A stretch of DNA of 64,000 nucleotides, from positions 124,001 through 188,000 of the forward strand of contig NZ_JAASTZ010000003.1 in NCBI RefSeq assembly GCF_014322765.1. Direction: 5' to 3'. The notes beneath the pieces were generated by a model, which saw only the letters and a program-made list of their open reading frames with translations, did not search any database and was not told where the DNA came from. The position numbers and the translations under genes were made by a program. Of this stretch, positions 21,360-30,624 are shown piece by piece. How positions within the stretch are numbered: the stretch's first letter is position 1; every line of letters begins with the position of its first letter. Source of the DNA: Listeria immobilis. GTDB lineage: Bacteria; Bacillota; Bacilli; Lactobacillales; Listeriaceae.

Positions 21360-22322
21360 TTATCTGAAATTAGTTTGATTTATCTCTTCTTGAGATGCTA
21401 AAAGTACCATTAACTTCATACGAGCTTTTTTGCTATCGTAATCTTTACCAAGAATGACACCACGATTATATAAATCAAATGTGCTTCCTTCATAATCATA
21501 AGTAGTGTATACATTCCCTTCTTCAGCACTTGTTGTGATGACAACTGGAATCCCTTTGTCTAGCGCCCGAATAATTGCTGGCATCATTTTTGGAGCTACT
21601 TGTCCACGTCCAACTCCTTCTAAAACAATACCTGCTACCCCACTATCTATTGCTGCATCCACAAACAAACCATCTGCTCCCATGTAACACTTAATTACAA
21701 CGACTTCGGGAAGATCTAAGCGAATATCAAAACATTCATGTTCTAAAGGTTTTTGATATAAGAAAACTTGATCATTATCAATAATTCCTAAATATCCAAA
21801 ACCAAATGCGCTAAAACCTTGAATATTTGATGCATGCACTTTCTTTACATATCTTGCAGCAAAAATCCGTTCATTAAAAACAACGACTGTACCAGCTTGC
21901 CGCAAATTCGCTTCACATGCTGTATAAATGGCATGGCGAATATTAATATAAGCATCCGTACCCGGCTCTTCTGGCGCTCTTTGCGAACCAGTAACAACTA
22001 CTGGTCTTGTATCCGTTACAGCAAGGTCAAGAAAATATGCAGTTTCTTCTAATGAGTCTGTCCCATGAGTAACAACAATTCCATCATATGTTTCGTCCAT
22101 AAAAATAGATTCGATTAGCTGTTTTAAACTAATTAAATCTGAAAGCGAAATATGCATGGATGGTAATTGAAAAGTAGAGTAAATATCTATTTGAATTTCT
22201 GTAGGCAATTTACATAATGCGGCTAGTTCTTCTCCAGATAATTCTCCAGATGCTAGTTTGCCCGATTCCGTTTTCTTACTCGCAATTGTACCACCTGTAG
22301 TAATTAGTGCAACTCTTGCCAT
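21360..22322 (-). CDS. ansA: L-asparaginase, type I-like
   Basis: Hydrolyses asparagine to aspartate and ammonia. The 320-residue protein has the first catalytic-threonine motif TTGGTIAS (8-15) and the second, THGTDSLEETAYFLD, near residue 85. There is no signal peptide, so it is cytoplasmic. It sits between a LysM-protein gene and cmk on the same strand. The ATG has GTAGGGGG upstream. Confidence 0.9.
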   Translation of the reverse strand: MARVALITTGGTIASKKTESGKLASGELSGEELAALCKLPTEIQIDIYSTFQLPSMHISLSDLISLKQLIESIFMDETYDGIVVTHGTDSLEETAYFLDLAVTDTRPVVVTGSQRAPEEPGTDAYINIRHAIYTACEANLRQAGTVVVFNERIFAARYVKKVHASNIQGFSAFGFGYLGIIDNDQVFLYQKPLEHECFDIRLDLPEVVVIKCYMGADGLFVDAAIDSGVAGIVLEGVGRGQVAPKMMPAIIRALDKGIPVVITTSAEEGNVYTTYDYEGSTFDLYNRGVILGKDYDSKKARMKLMVLLASQEEINQTNFR

Positions 22323-22349
22323 TATTTATTCCCCCTACATTTTTCCACT

Positions 22350-22391
22350 TAGACAAACAAATGAGTCTCGGAAGCGTTTCCCAGACCCATT
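22350..22391 (-). terminator. Probable terminator after the LysM-protein gene
   Basis: Minus strand AATGGGTCTGGGAA pairs with TTCCGAGACTCATT (one mismatch, one wobble), followed by a weak T-rich tail. It lies 14 bases past the LysM gene stop. Confidence 0.65.
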
Positions 22392-22404
22392 CAGTGTTGT
22401 CTTA

Positions 22405-23124
22405 TTATTGCGGAATTGTTAGAACTGTCCCAACTGGAACATCATTACTTCCAAGTCCATTAGCTTGTTTGATTTTATCTACACCCGCGGCAGCTCCTGC
22501 ACTACCATATGCAGAACGAGCGATACCATATAGTGTTTCTCCTGCTTGAACGGTGTGTGATTCACTGGCAGCTTTTTGTTTTGCTTCTTCATCTGCTTTT
22601 TTCTTAGCGGCTTCTGCAGCAGCTTTTTCTTCTGCGGCTTTTTCCTCAGCTGCTTTTTGATCGGCAGCTTCTTGTGCTTTTTTTGCCTCTTCTGCCTTTT
22701 TAGCTGCCTCTGCTTCTTCAGCTTTTTTTGCTTCAGCAGCTTTTTCTTCTGCAGCTTTCTTTTTTTCCGCGGCTTTTTCGGCTGCAGCTTTTTCTTCTGC
22801 AGCTTTTTTCGCTTTTGCTTTTTCTTCTTTTGCTTCGGTATTGTTAGATACATTAACAGTTGATTCTGTTTCGGTTTTTACTTCATTTGATCCCATATTT
22901 TGAACAGTAACAAATACAATCACGATTACGATTGGTATAAGTAGAAAAAATACAATTAATAAATTCAATAGTGGATATCTAAAAATCGTTTTCTTTTTAC
23001 CTCGTCTGCTATCAGAACGGGATAACATTGGCGGTTCATTATTAAATTCATCTTGCCCTTCTGAACTCATATCGTAATCAGCCGGTTCTTCAAATTCCCG
23101 CTTATCTTTTCGTTTTTTTGCCAC
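22405..23124 (-). CDS. Membrane-anchored LysM-domain protein (YpbE-like)
   Basis: A 239-residue protein. Residues 1-46 are hydrophilic and cytoplasmic, a transmembrane segment spans about 51-74, a low-complexity Lys-Ala-Glu stretch (about 95-185) probably forms an extended coiled coil, and a LysM domain fills 187-239 (HTVQAGETLYGIARSAYG). This layout places the peptidoglycan-binding LysM outside the membrane on a stalk. It matches YpbE of Bacillus, which likewise sits near recS and ypbB. It uses a GTG start with AAAGGAGGAAC upstream. Confidence 0.85.
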   Translation of the reverse strand: MAKKRKDKREFEEPADYDMSSEGQDEFNNEPPMLSRSDSRRGKKKTIFRYPLLNLLIVFFLLIPIVIVIVFVTVQNMGSNEVKTETESTVNVSNNTEAKEEKAKAKKAAEEKAAAEKAAEKKKAAEEKAAEAKKAEEAEAAKKAEEAKKAQEAADQKAAEEKAAEEKAAAEAAKKKADEEAKQKAASESHTVQAGETLYGIARSAYGSAGAAAGVDKIKQANGLGSNDVPVGTVLTIPQ

Positions 23125-23225
23125 TCAAAGTTCCTCCTTTAGTGCTATCTAAAATTATCCTATGCACTATTATTGGCACAGAGAAGTGTTACATATGCTA
23201 TTAAAAATGAAATGCCTTTGAAATA

Positions 23226-23254
23226 ATTATACCCATAAATGTAACATACAACAA
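23226..23254 (-). promoter_or_regulatory. Promoter of the LysM-protein gene
   Basis: On the minus strand TTGTTG, a 17-base spacer and a perfect TATAAT lie about 100 bases upstream of the LysM-protein start. The rest of the gene-free stretch 23125-23444 is A/T rich and shows no gene. Confidence 0.55.
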
Positions 23255-23444
23255 CACTTAAACCGCTTTTTTACTAAAAAAAGCTATTTTAATTTTAAAT
23301 TCAGGCCTAAAATGCACAGTCTCTATCTATTTCATATAGATTACTGAACAAAATAATAACAATTTTTTTGCTATTAAACAAGCCCTTTTTTAGCAAAAAA
23401 TCTAAATTTGGATTCTTATTTGTCAAATTTCGTAACTTTTAAGA

Positions 23445-24851
23445 TTATTGTAGTAAGTATGTTAGATAACTTTCCCATGTGGGTAGTTCTTTTCGCTGTA
23501 TATTTTCGTTTTTTTCATAGTCAATTATCCCGGCACCATCGATATCACAGCAGTTTAGCGGTCTTTCTTCCAGCAAAGGTTCCTCATCAAAATAGCGCAT
23601 TATATAATTCCGACGACATTCCTCTGTATGCACATAACCAATGAAATGTTGTAAATTAGCTCGTTTCCATTTTTTTCGATAATCAATTTTGGCTGTTAAC
23701 TCTTTTGTGGTTAAGCCACTTTTTTGATAGTATTCAATAAACCGCTGCTCTGAATCTGGTAATGTTTTAAGTTGCTCTTTGGATAAATGAATAAAACTGG
23801 CATCTGGTAAGTCTTGATCTGCCAACTGCATTTGAATAAATTCATCTCCAATTGCATAAAGTAAAATACCGATGCTGTTGTTTGAATCACGACCGGCTCG
23901 GCCAATTTCTTGTAAATATGCTTCCAAATCAGCAGGCATATGGTAGTGAATAACGAAGCGAATATCTGCTTTATCTATCCCCATTCCAAAGGCACTAGTC
24001 GCACAAATAATATCTAACTGACCATTAACGAATTGTTGCTGAATCACTATTCTATCTTCCGTTTCCATATCACCATGATAATATGCAACTTGTAAACCAG
24101 TTAATTCATTTAATTCGCGAGCAGTACTTTCTGCTAATTTTTTACTTGAAAAATAAATAATACCCGGTGTTTGGAGTTTTGAAACTAGTTCATACAAGCG
24201 TTCTTTCTTTAATTTTTGGTTAGCGAATTTTTCTACTTGTAAAGAAATATTAGGTCGATTTACTGAATATATAATTTGTTCACAGTCTGTTAAATGCAGT
24301 TGTTCCAATATATCTGCTCGAACTTTTTTGGTAGCCGTTGCAGTAAGCACCATAGAAACAGGAAAATTAGCTTCTTGAATAAATTGACCAAGCATTAAAT
24401 AATCCGGGCGAAAATCATGTCCCCATTGAGAAATACAATGTGCTTCATCAATGACAAAAAGACTCATTTTTTGTTGTAAAAGAACTTTTTTCACTTCACT
24501 GCTATTTAGCATTTCTGGTGATAAAAACAAAAATTTGTACAAATGAATATTAGCAAGAATTTGATTTTTATCCGCTCGTTTTAAAAAACTATTTAGTGCA
24601 GCAACTCGCTTTTCACCGTGAGCACGCATTCGCTCCATTTGATCTTGCATTAACGAAAGAAGTGGTGACACAATTAGCACGAGTCCTTCCATTAAGTGTC
24701 CTGCCAATTGGTAACAAACGGTTTTCCCAGTTCCAGTCGGCAGCATGGCAAAACTATTTTTTCCAGCTAAGGCCGTTTCAATTACTTCTTTTTGACCTGG
24801 ACGGAATTGTTCAAACCCAAGATATGCTTTTAATTCTTTTTCTAGGTTCAT
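23445..24851 (-). CDS. RecQ-family ATP-dependent DNA helicase (RecS-like)
   Basis: A 3'-5' superfamily 2 helicase of 468 residues, much shorter than E. coli RecQ because no HRDC domain is present. Motif I is MLPTGTGKT (36-44), motif II is DEAH (135-138), followed by TATATKKVR, and the RecQ motif GRAGRD is at 317-322. The zinc-binding region is degenerate: C412, C434 and C435 are present but the usual C-x2-C-x2-C pattern reads LNCCDID. It overlaps ypbB by four bases (ATGA), as in Bacillus ypbB-recS, suggesting coupled translation. Confidence 0.88.
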   Translation of the reverse strand: MNLEKELKAYLGFEQFRPGQKEVIETALAGKNSFAMLPTGTGKTVCYQLAGHLMEGLVLIVSPLLSLMQDQMERMRAHGEKRVAALNSFLKRADKNQILANIHLYKFLFLSPEMLNSSEVKKVLLQQKMSLFVIDEAHCISQWGHDFRPDYLMLGQFIQEANFPVSMVLTATATKKVRADILEQLHLTDCEQIIYSVNRPNISLQVEKFANQKLKKERLYELVSKLQTPGIIYFSSKKLAESTARELNELTGLQVAYYHGDMETEDRIVIQQQFVNGQLDIICATSAFGMGIDKADIRFVIHYHMPADLEAYLQEIGRAGRDSNNSIGILLYAIGDEFIQMQLADQDLPDASFIHLSKEQLKTLPDSEQRFIEYYQKSGLTTKELTAKIDYRKKWKRANLQHFIGYVHTEECRRNYIMRYFDEEPLLEERPLNCCDIDGAGIIDYEKNENIQRKELPTWESYLTYLLQ

Positions 24852-25849
24852 TCTATTCCACCCCTACTTACCACAGCTAGCCGAATTTGATAATAATCTA
24901 ATTCTGGAAATGCTGCTTTTATTTCACGCAATAAATGCCAATCACTGCTGTTAATTGCTTTTATTAACTCCTCATTTGGCAAACATGGTACATTGGCATT
25001 TTTTTGTGTAGCTCTAATTTCGACAAAGTGGTCTTGGATGGTGCTTGTTTTTAAGTTGCGAATTTTTTCGATAGTTTCTATATCCGCTCCATTTTCCCAC
25101 AAAGATAAGGTTTGTACTGCTGAAGTGGTTAAAGCTGTTAATTCTGATGGTATTAAACTGCGCAAAATAGTCCATTCATCTGCTTGTTGTTTTATTACAG
25201 CGAATAAACGATGAAGCTCGTGCAACATTTCAAAATAGACATTCCACTTCGGTTGATTATAGTTCGTAGCTATTTGTTCTGTTGTATAACCCATAAGTTC
25301 TCTTCCCGAAAAACGCTCAACTAAAAATTCCGGTCTTGTTACTTCTAATTCTTTAAACCATCTAATAAGTTCCCTATATAAACTATCCGCTAACGTAGCT
25401 TGATTTTGTTTGGAAAGCCAGTTTTTTATGAATTGTTGAATTTTTTTATCTCGAATAACTGGTAAATAGTAGTTTAGTTTATGTTGTTTATTACTAACTA
25501 CTTGAACCGCCAGTCGTAAATTTGCAAAGAAATCAAATACTAGCCTTTGAAAAGCAAAACCTTGAAACCTTGGATACACTGTTTCAAACGTTGAAGTTAT
25601 TTCTTCTTGAACTATATAGCCGTTTTCCGTAGCTAAAATAGTACCTTCTTTAGTTAATTTTGTTAATCGTGCTTCTAAAAAGGTTGCTTTTAGATTGGGG
25701 ACTAGTCCAAATAAATGTTGCATTTGAAAAAGATGCGTATCTTGAACTGCTTGGCCAGTTCTTCGCCCCACCAAAATTGTATGTAAAAACGGCATTTTTC
25801 TTGGTGTAACAGATTTTTTTAAAATAGTTATAATGTATAAGTCAAGCAT
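24848..25849 (-). CDS. YpbB-like helix-turn-helix protein
   Basis: A 333-residue protein from the ATG at 25849, which is preceded by GGTGG in a good position and begins MLDLYIITILKK. An in-frame GTG at 25921 would give 357 residues but has no ribosome site. The family is known only as a recQ-linked protein with a C-terminal helix-turn-helix; here the region GYTTEQIATNYNQPKWNVYFE and the last 90 residues could supply it. The four-base overlap with the RecQ gene points to a joint role in DNA metabolism, which is inference. Confidence 0.75.
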   Translation of the reverse strand: MLDLYIITILKKSVTPRKMPFLHTILVGRRTGQAVQDTHLFQMQHLFGLVPNLKATFLEARLTKLTKEGTILATENGYIVQEEITSTFETVYPRFQGFAFQRLVFDFFANLRLAVQVVSNKQHKLNYYLPVIRDKKIQQFIKNWLSKQNQATLADSLYRELIRWFKELEVTRPEFLVERFSGRELMGYTTEQIATNYNQPKWNVYFEMLHELHRLFAVIKQQADEWTILRSLIPSELTALTTSAVQTLSLWENGADIETIEKIRNLKTSTIQDHFVEIRATQKNANVPCLPNEELIKAINSSDWHLLREIKAAFPELDYYQIRLAVVSRGGIE

Positions 25850-25916
25850 ATCCAAGCTTTCCACCACCTTTTTTGTATGCTTATCATACCACAGAAACAC
25901 TTGTTCGGCACTGGTT

Positions 25917-25946
25917 TTCACTAAAAAAACTTTATAAAAATATGAT
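25917..25946 (+). promoter_or_regulatory. Candidate promoter of the ferredoxin gene
   Basis: TTCACT, an 18-base spacer and TATGAT lie about 60 bases upstream of the ferredoxin start on the plus strand. Confidence 0.45.
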
Positions 25947-26006
25947 ACAATAGAAAAAGAAAAAATCTAGCTTCAAATAGTCGTTTTAGAAAGGAAGCGG
26001 AAAATA

Positions 26007-26231
26007 TTGAAATATTGTCGTGTTGAAAAAGACACTTGTATTGCTTGTGGAGCTTGCTCGATTCATGCACCTGACGTATTTGATTATGATACGGAAGGAC
26101 TGGCTTTTAATATGCTTGATGATAATTCTGGTACTAAACAAATTCCCGAAGATTTAATCGAAATGGTTATTGATGCCGAATTTGCTTGTCCTTCACTTTC
26201 CATTAAACTTTCAGATAAACCTTTTCACTAA
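26007..26231 (+). CDS. fer: Ferredoxin, single [4Fe-4S] type
   Basis: A 74-residue electron-transfer protein. Cysteines C11, C14 and C17 in [13 protein letters not shown] and a distal cysteine in FACPSLSIK form one 4Fe-4S site; C4 is an additional cysteine. It resembles Bacillus Fer, also located near recS/ypbB. The start is TTG, seven bases after GGAAGCGG. It is alone on the plus strand and ends in a shared terminator. A likely partner is the ferredoxin-NADP reductase at 42067-43065. Confidence 0.9.
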   Translation: MKYCRVEKDTCIACGACSIHAPDVFDYDTEGLAFNMLDDNSGTKQIPEDLIEMVIDAEFACPSLSIKLSDKPFH

Positions 26232-26268
26232 AAAACCGTGAGCCCCCCAGGACTCACGGTTTTTATTT
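26230..26268. terminator. Bidirectional terminator between ferredoxin and ribU
   Basis: An ACCGTGAG...CTCACGGT stem has A-rich sequence on one side and TTTTTATTT on the other, so it can end both converging genes. Confidence 0.9.
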
Positions 26269-26271
26269 ATT

Positions 26272-26883
26272 TTAATGGCTAGCTTCTTGTTGTCTCTTTT
26301 CGAATTTGCGCCGCTCTTTTGCAGTTTGGTTTTTAGCAATCCATTTTTTCATTCGTGAATAAAGCAATAAGAATACCGCACTAACAATAACCCCTTTAAG
26401 TAGGTTGAATGGCACGATAGCATAAGTAATTAACCATGCAATATCTGTATTCGCCGGAAGACCTCCGAGTTTTATATAAAATGGTAGTAATACAAAATAA
26501 TTAAATACAGTCATAGCAAGCGTCATTAGCACTGTCCCTACAGCGGTTGAAAGAACCATTCCTTTCGTTGTGCGGAACCAGTGAAATAGATAATAAATTG
26601 GCAATACATAAAATATCCCTGAAATAAAATTAGCTAACTCTCCAACTGGAACACCTACTGGGCTACCAGAAACGATGTATAGCAGCACATTTTTTATTAA
26701 TTCTACTAAAATTACAGCTAATGGACCAAATAAAAGGCCGCCAAGTAATGCTGGAATATCACTAAAATCAAGCTTTAAAAATGGTGCGCTTGGTAGTAAC
26801 GGAAATTGGAGCATCATTAGTATAAATGCTAATGTTCCAAGTACCGCCACACTTACAAAAACCTTCATTGAATAATTCTTCAT
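26272..26883 (-). CDS. ribU: Riboflavin ECF transporter S component
   Basis: Membrane substrate-binding subunit for riboflavin uptake through an energy-coupling-factor transporter. The 203-residue protein has five to six hydrophobic segments and the RibU-like region [20 protein letters not shown] near the first helix. The ATG at 26883 has AAGGAGA eight bases upstream; an ATG two codons earlier would be too close. The FMN riboswitch upstream directly supports the riboflavin assignment. The energising EcfA/EcfT genes are not in this window. Confidence 0.94.
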   Translation of the reverse strand: MKNYSMKVFVSVAVLGTLAFILMMLQFPLLPSAPFLKLDFSDIPALLGGLLFGPLAVILVELIKNVLLYIVSGSPVGVPVGELANFISGIFYVLPIYYLFHWFRTTKGMVLSTAVGTVLMTLAMTVFNYFVLLPFYIKLGGLPANTDIAWLITYAIVPFNLLKGVIVSAVFLLLYSRMKKWIAKNQTAKERRKFEKRQQEASH

Positions 26884-26952
26884 TGTCATTTCTCCTTGAT
26901 GTTCATCAAAAGAAGCGAGTGACATCGCTTAACGAACGCAACCCAAGCAAAT

Positions 26953-26982
26953 AAAAAAACCCAACTAAAAAAAGTTGAGGGA
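26953..26982 (-). terminator. Regulatory terminator of the ribU FMN riboswitch
   Basis: On the minus strand CCCTCAACT pairs with AGTTGGG (one bulge), followed by seven T residues, between the riboswitch and the ribU start. Position and structure fit FMN-dependent premature termination. Confidence 0.8.
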
Positions 26983-27076
26983 GAGTTTGTGAATTAATAT
27001 ACAAGTGGTAGATACTTAAATAAGCATCACAGCTTGCTAACACATGCTCGTGAAGACAAACGAAAAGGTCTGCCAA

Positions 27077-27192
27077 CATCTTCTCCCATCCAGACTATAC
27101 TGTCGGTCCTGGAATTACACCAGAGTCAACTGCTATAAAAGCAGATCGTGGACTTTTACCACCGGTCGGGAATTACACCCTGCCCCGAAGAT
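27077..27192 (-). ncRNA. FMN riboswitch (RFN element)
   Basis: The minus strand holds the conserved RFN core: ATCTTCGGGGCAGGGTG at the 5' side, AATTCCCGACCGGTGGT, GTCCACG, TGGTG...AATTCC, ACCGACAGTATAGTCTGGAT and GGGAGAAGAT closing the basal stem. FMN binding is known to switch such elements off. It precedes ribU, with a terminator hairpin between. Confidence 0.97.
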
Positions 27193-27217
27193 GAACGAAT
27201 ATTTTCTTACAAATTTT

Positions 27218-27245
27218 ATTTTACCATGAATATAATTTTTCGCAA
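27218..27245 (-). promoter_or_regulatory. Promoter of the ribU riboswitch transcript
   Basis: TTGCGA, a 16-base spacer and TAAAAT on the minus strand end about 26 bases before the riboswitch, as expected for its transcript. Confidence 0.6.
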
Positions 27246-27287
27246 GTTTTTTTGTAACTTTTTTCACGTAAACGCTTTCTCAGTTTT

Positions 27288-27806
27288 TTACCATGGAATA
27301 TTGGTCGATAAAGACTCTGCTAGTGATTTATTTTCTTTTAAGCGGATTTTACGTGCAATACTTCTTGCTTCGGCTCCAGCATGAATTCTCTTTTGCTCAT
27401 CAGTTTCTGGTTCAACAAGGGGAACTTGAACTGTTTTACCATCTTCCCCAAGCGCAACAAAAGTTAAAAAAGAAGTTGCTGCTAAGTAGCGCTCTCCGGT
27501 TTTTAAATTTTCAGCGATGATTTTCACAAAAATTTCCATTGAACTTCTACCAGTAGAGGCAACATAAGATTCTAAACAAACAGAATGGTCATTTTTAATT
27601 GGTTTTAAAAAGTCCACTGAGTCTGTTGATGCTGTCACTATTTCCGTCCGACAATGACGTGATGCACTAATCGATGCAGTATCATCAATATAAGTCATTA
27701 ACCGTCCACCAAATAAAGTATTATGATTATTTGTGTCCGAGGGAAATACTCGACTTGTTTTAATTACTAGAGATTCTTTACAAAATTTTGTTTGTCTTTT
27801 GTCCAT
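27288..27806 (-). CDS. Acyl-CoA thioesterase, YkhA-like hotdog protein
   Basis: A 172-residue single-hotdog thioesterase. The family motif NNHNTLFGGRLMTYIDDTA (26-44) includes the catalytic Asn/His and Asp region of the YkhA/YciA/BACH group. Such enzymes hydrolyse fatty acyl-CoA esters. It follows resE by 19 bases on the same strand and could be co-transcribed with the resDE pair. The ATG has GGAGCG upstream. Confidence 0.88.
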   Translation of the reverse strand: MDKRQTKFCKESLVIKTSRVFPSDTNNHNTLFGGRLMTYIDDTASISASRHCRTEIVTASTDSVDFLKPIKNDHSVCLESYVASTGRSSMEIFVKIIAENLKTGERYLAATSFLTFVALGEDGKTVQVPLVEPETDEQKRIHAGAEARSIARKIRLKENKSLAESLSTNIPW

Positions 27807-27825
27807 TTTTTTCGCTCCATTCTAT

Positions 27826-29613
27826 TTATCCAAGTGGTAAAGTAATAATAAAATCAGAACCTTTACCTAGCTGACTTTTAACAGAAATTTTTCCGCCATG
27901 TGCTTCCACAATGTTTTTAACAATCGCAAGTCCAATACCTGTACCAACAGCTTTTCCTCGTTTTCTTGCTTTATCCGCTTTATAGAAACGTTCAAACAAG
28001 TATGGGATGTCCTCTTCGGCAATTCCGCTACCATTATCGGAGACTGTTAAAATTAATTTATTTTGAGTTGCATCAATGGATTGTTTTAAAATAACTCTAC
28101 CAGCATATCCTTCTTTTCCAGTATGGCGAATGGCGTTCATAATTAAATTTATTAACACTTGCTCCATTCGGTCTGGATCAAAGGAATATTCTAACTCTGG
28201 TGTTTCTAATTCCAAGCCTAATTCGACAAAGTTCTCTTTTGCTAAAACGTCGAAATTAGCCATAACTTTTTCTAAAAGTGGCGCAAGTGGTAGCTTTTGA
28301 TTATCCATTTGGTTAAATCCTGCTTCCATTCGTGCTAAGTCTAGCATATCATTGACTAAACGACCAATACGAAGCGATTCATCATAAATAATCTGCGCAA
28401 ACTCTCGCACTTCTTCATCTGATTGAGCAACTCCGTCAATAATCGCTTCACTGTATCCTTGCAACATGGAAATCGGCGTTCGTAATTCATGAGAGACATT
28501 ATTAACAAAATCACTCTTCATTTTTTCTAGTTGTTTTTCTTCTGTCATATCACGAATAACAGCTACAACACTTCGAACATGTTCGCCAGTATAAAGTAGC
28601 GTTAAAATGGCTACATACGTCCGATCGGCAAATGTGATTTCACCAACTTGGGATTCCTTCGCTTCAAGTGTATCGTCCAATAAATTATCTAGCGCAACCG
28701 GTATCAGTACTTTTCCAGAGTTTTCTGGTGAAAAAAACCAATTATGCAGAAATTCTTCTGCTGGCGGATTGCTTAAAACAATTGTTTTATCAATACTGAA
28801 TTTAATAACTCCATCTGCCATCCCAACTAAAATATTCGATAGCTGTTCTTTTTCTTGCCGAAGGGCGCTAACATTGTATTTTAGCTGCTTAGCCATATCA
28901 TTAAAAGCTACACCAAGTTCGCCTATTTCATCATGAGTGTATGTCGGTACACGATTATCAAAGTTACCCTTGGAAACAGCAATAGCAATTTTTTTCATTT
29001 CTCGAAGCGGGAAAGCCATTCTTGATGAGAATACAAACGATAAGATGGATGTAATAAATACTGCAATAATCCCTGATACTATCAGTGTGGTCATCGTTTT
29101 TTTATTTACTTGCAAAATAGTACTGTACGATTGGTAAACATAAACAACCCCAGAATCTCCATTATCTAAAACAAATTTTTGCGCAGAAATTTCCACTGGC
29201 ATTGCATGACTATCCGCTTTAAAATTATACTTCATTGTAACAATATTTTCTTTTTCTAATGCCTTATCTAATGTTTTATCATGTATTAATTTATCTGCCG
29301 AGGTGGAGGAAACATAATCTGGTGATTGTAGTTGATAGACATTTTTACCATCCTGCTCAATAATGACACCTAATGTATTATCTAATAAAGTAAGCGGTGA
29401 ATCATTTTTATTTTGAGTCGAAATTACTGCATCATGTTCTTTCATTACTTTAATAATACTCGTAGTCGTATCTTCCAACACTTTGGTAATTTGGGTAATA
29501 TTATTTTTTTCATAAATCATCGCAACTAAAAAACCAGAAATAACTAAAATACCAATTAAAAGCAAAATAATGGTACTCCAAATTTTACCAACAATACTAT
29601 TCCATATTTTCAT
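27826..29613 (-). CDS. resE: Sensor histidine kinase ResE-like
   Basis: Membrane sensor kinase of the ResD/ResE two-component system for respiration and redox response. From the ATG at 29613 (site GAGGTGAG) it has 595 residues: TM1 about 10-32, an extracytoplasmic sensor to about 172, TM2 about 175-197, HAMP to 250, a PAS domain around 255-355, and HisKA with phospho-acceptor H375 in NVSHELRTP, then an HATPase domain with DNGSGIAEEDIPYLFERFY. It follows resD with a 93-base gap holding a terminator-like hairpin. Confidence 0.92.
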   Translation of the reverse strand: MKIWNSIVGKIWSTIILLLIGILVISGFLVAMIYEKNNITQITKVLEDTTTSIIKVMKEHDAVISTQNKNDSPLTLLDNTLGVIIEQDGKNVYQLQSPDYVSSTSADKLIHDKTLDKALEKENIVTMKYNFKADSHAMPVEISAQKFVLDNGDSGVVYVYQSYSTILQVNKKTMTTLIVSGIIAVFITSILSFVFSSRMAFPLREMKKIAIAVSKGNFDNRVPTYTHDEIGELGVAFNDMAKQLKYNVSALRQEKEQLSNILVGMADGVIKFSIDKTIVLSNPPAEEFLHNWFFSPENSGKVLIPVALDNLLDDTLEAKESQVGEITFADRTYVAILTLLYTGEHVRSVVAVIRDMTEEKQLEKMKSDFVNNVSHELRTPISMLQGYSEAIIDGVAQSDEEVREFAQIIYDESLRIGRLVNDMLDLARMEAGFNQMDNQKLPLAPLLEKVMANFDVLAKENFVELGLELETPELEYSFDPDRMEQVLINLIMNAIRHTGKEGYAGRVILKQSIDATQNKLILTVSDNGSGIAEEDIPYLFERFYKADKARKRGKAVGTGIGLAIVKNIVEAHGGKISVKSQLGKGSDFIITLPLG

Positions 29614-29630
29614 CCATCTCACCTCGCTTC

Positions 29631-29695
29631 CCACAAAAAAACAACGGAACAAAGCACGTGCGGCATAACACTTGCCGATTTAACGTCTTTGTCCG
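29631..29695 (-). terminator. Terminator-like hairpin between resD and resE
   Basis: On the minus strand GGACAAAG pairs with CTTTGTTCC, with an inner GGCA/TGCC stem, and the sequence continues CGTTGTTTTTTT. It lies just past the resD stop and before the resE ribosome site, so it may lower resE expression relative to resD. Confidence 0.6.
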
Positions 29696-29706
29696 CTATC
29701 ATAAGT

Positions 29707-30423
29707 TTATTCTTCTGGAACCTCGAATTTATATCCTAAACCCCAAACAGTGACTATCATTCTTGCTGCGTCTTCAGATACATCATGTAATTTTTCTCGA
29801 AGTCTTTTCACATGGGTATCAATCGTACGCAAATCGCCAAAGAATTCATAACGCCATACCTCTTTTAAAAGTGATTCTCGGTCAAATACCTTGTCTGGTG
29901 ATTTAGCTAAATAATAAAGTAAATCATATTCTTTTGGCGTTAAACCGATTTCTTTTCCATCAACAATAACACGATGGGCTTCATTATCAATTTTCAAATG
30001 AGGGAAGGTAATAATATCTCCTGGAGTTCCGCCTGCGCCTTCTTCAGAGTTTTGTTTTGCACGACGAAGAACTGCTTTTACCCGTAGTACTACTTCTCTT
30101 GGGCTAAAAGGTTTGACAATATAATCATCTGCACCAACTTCAAAACCCTGTACTCGGTTCGCCTCTTCTCCTTTAGCTGTTAACATAACAACTGGTGTCG
30201 CTTTATATTCTCTTAATTCACGACATACTTCAATTCCATCTTTACCTGGCATCATTAAATCAAGTAGGATTACTTCATAATTATTGTTCAGTGCCATGTC
30301 AAGTGCCTGATCCCCATCACTAGCCTCTTCAATACGATAGTTCTCTCGTTCGAGATACATCTTAAGAAGTCGGCGAATCCGATCCTCATCATCCACAACG
30401 AGCACTCTAACTTGTTCACTCAT
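29707..30423 (-). CDS. resD: Response regulator ResD-like (OmpR family)
   Basis: A 238-residue OmpR/PhoB-type DNA-binding regulator. The receiver domain has the acidic pocket D11-D12, phospho-acceptor D55 in ILLDLMMPGKDG, and a later lysine in DDYIVKPFSPRE. The C-terminal winged helix contains TPKEYDLLYYLAKSPDKVF and RTIDTHVKRLREKL. It controls respiration genes together with ResE. The ATG has a GGGG site upstream, and an ATACG-6-CGTAT inverted repeat (30497-30512) lies in its leader. Confidence 0.93.
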   Translation of the reverse strand: MSEQVRVLVVDDEDRIRRLLKMYLERENYRIEEASDGDQALDMALNNNYEVILLDLMMPGKDGIEVCRELREYKATPVVMLTAKGEEANRVQGFEVGADDYIVKPFSPREVVLRVKAVLRRAKQNSEEGAGGTPGDIITFPHLKIDNEAHRVIVDGKEIGLTPKEYDLLYYLAKSPDKVFDRESLLKEVWRYEFFGDLRTIDTHVKRLREKLHDVSEDAARMIVTVWGLGYKFEVPEE

Positions 30424-30624
30424 AAGTATTCATCCCCTAACTCTCATTTACATACAGAATTAATTAATATAACTAATTGGAAGTTCCCGTACCCACATAC
30501 GAAAACACGTATCATTTCCTATACCAAATTTCCTACGAATTAAATTATACATGTTTTTCACAAAACGCGCTATTAGAAAGTTTATTTAATAGAGAAAATT
30601 AGTTTATCTGTAGTATTATCATCG

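Noticed and set aside
22479-22863. Lysine-rich and phenylalanine-rich reading frames on both strands
   Set aside because: They are other-frame readings of the low-complexity Ala-Lys-Glu stalk in the LysM protein.
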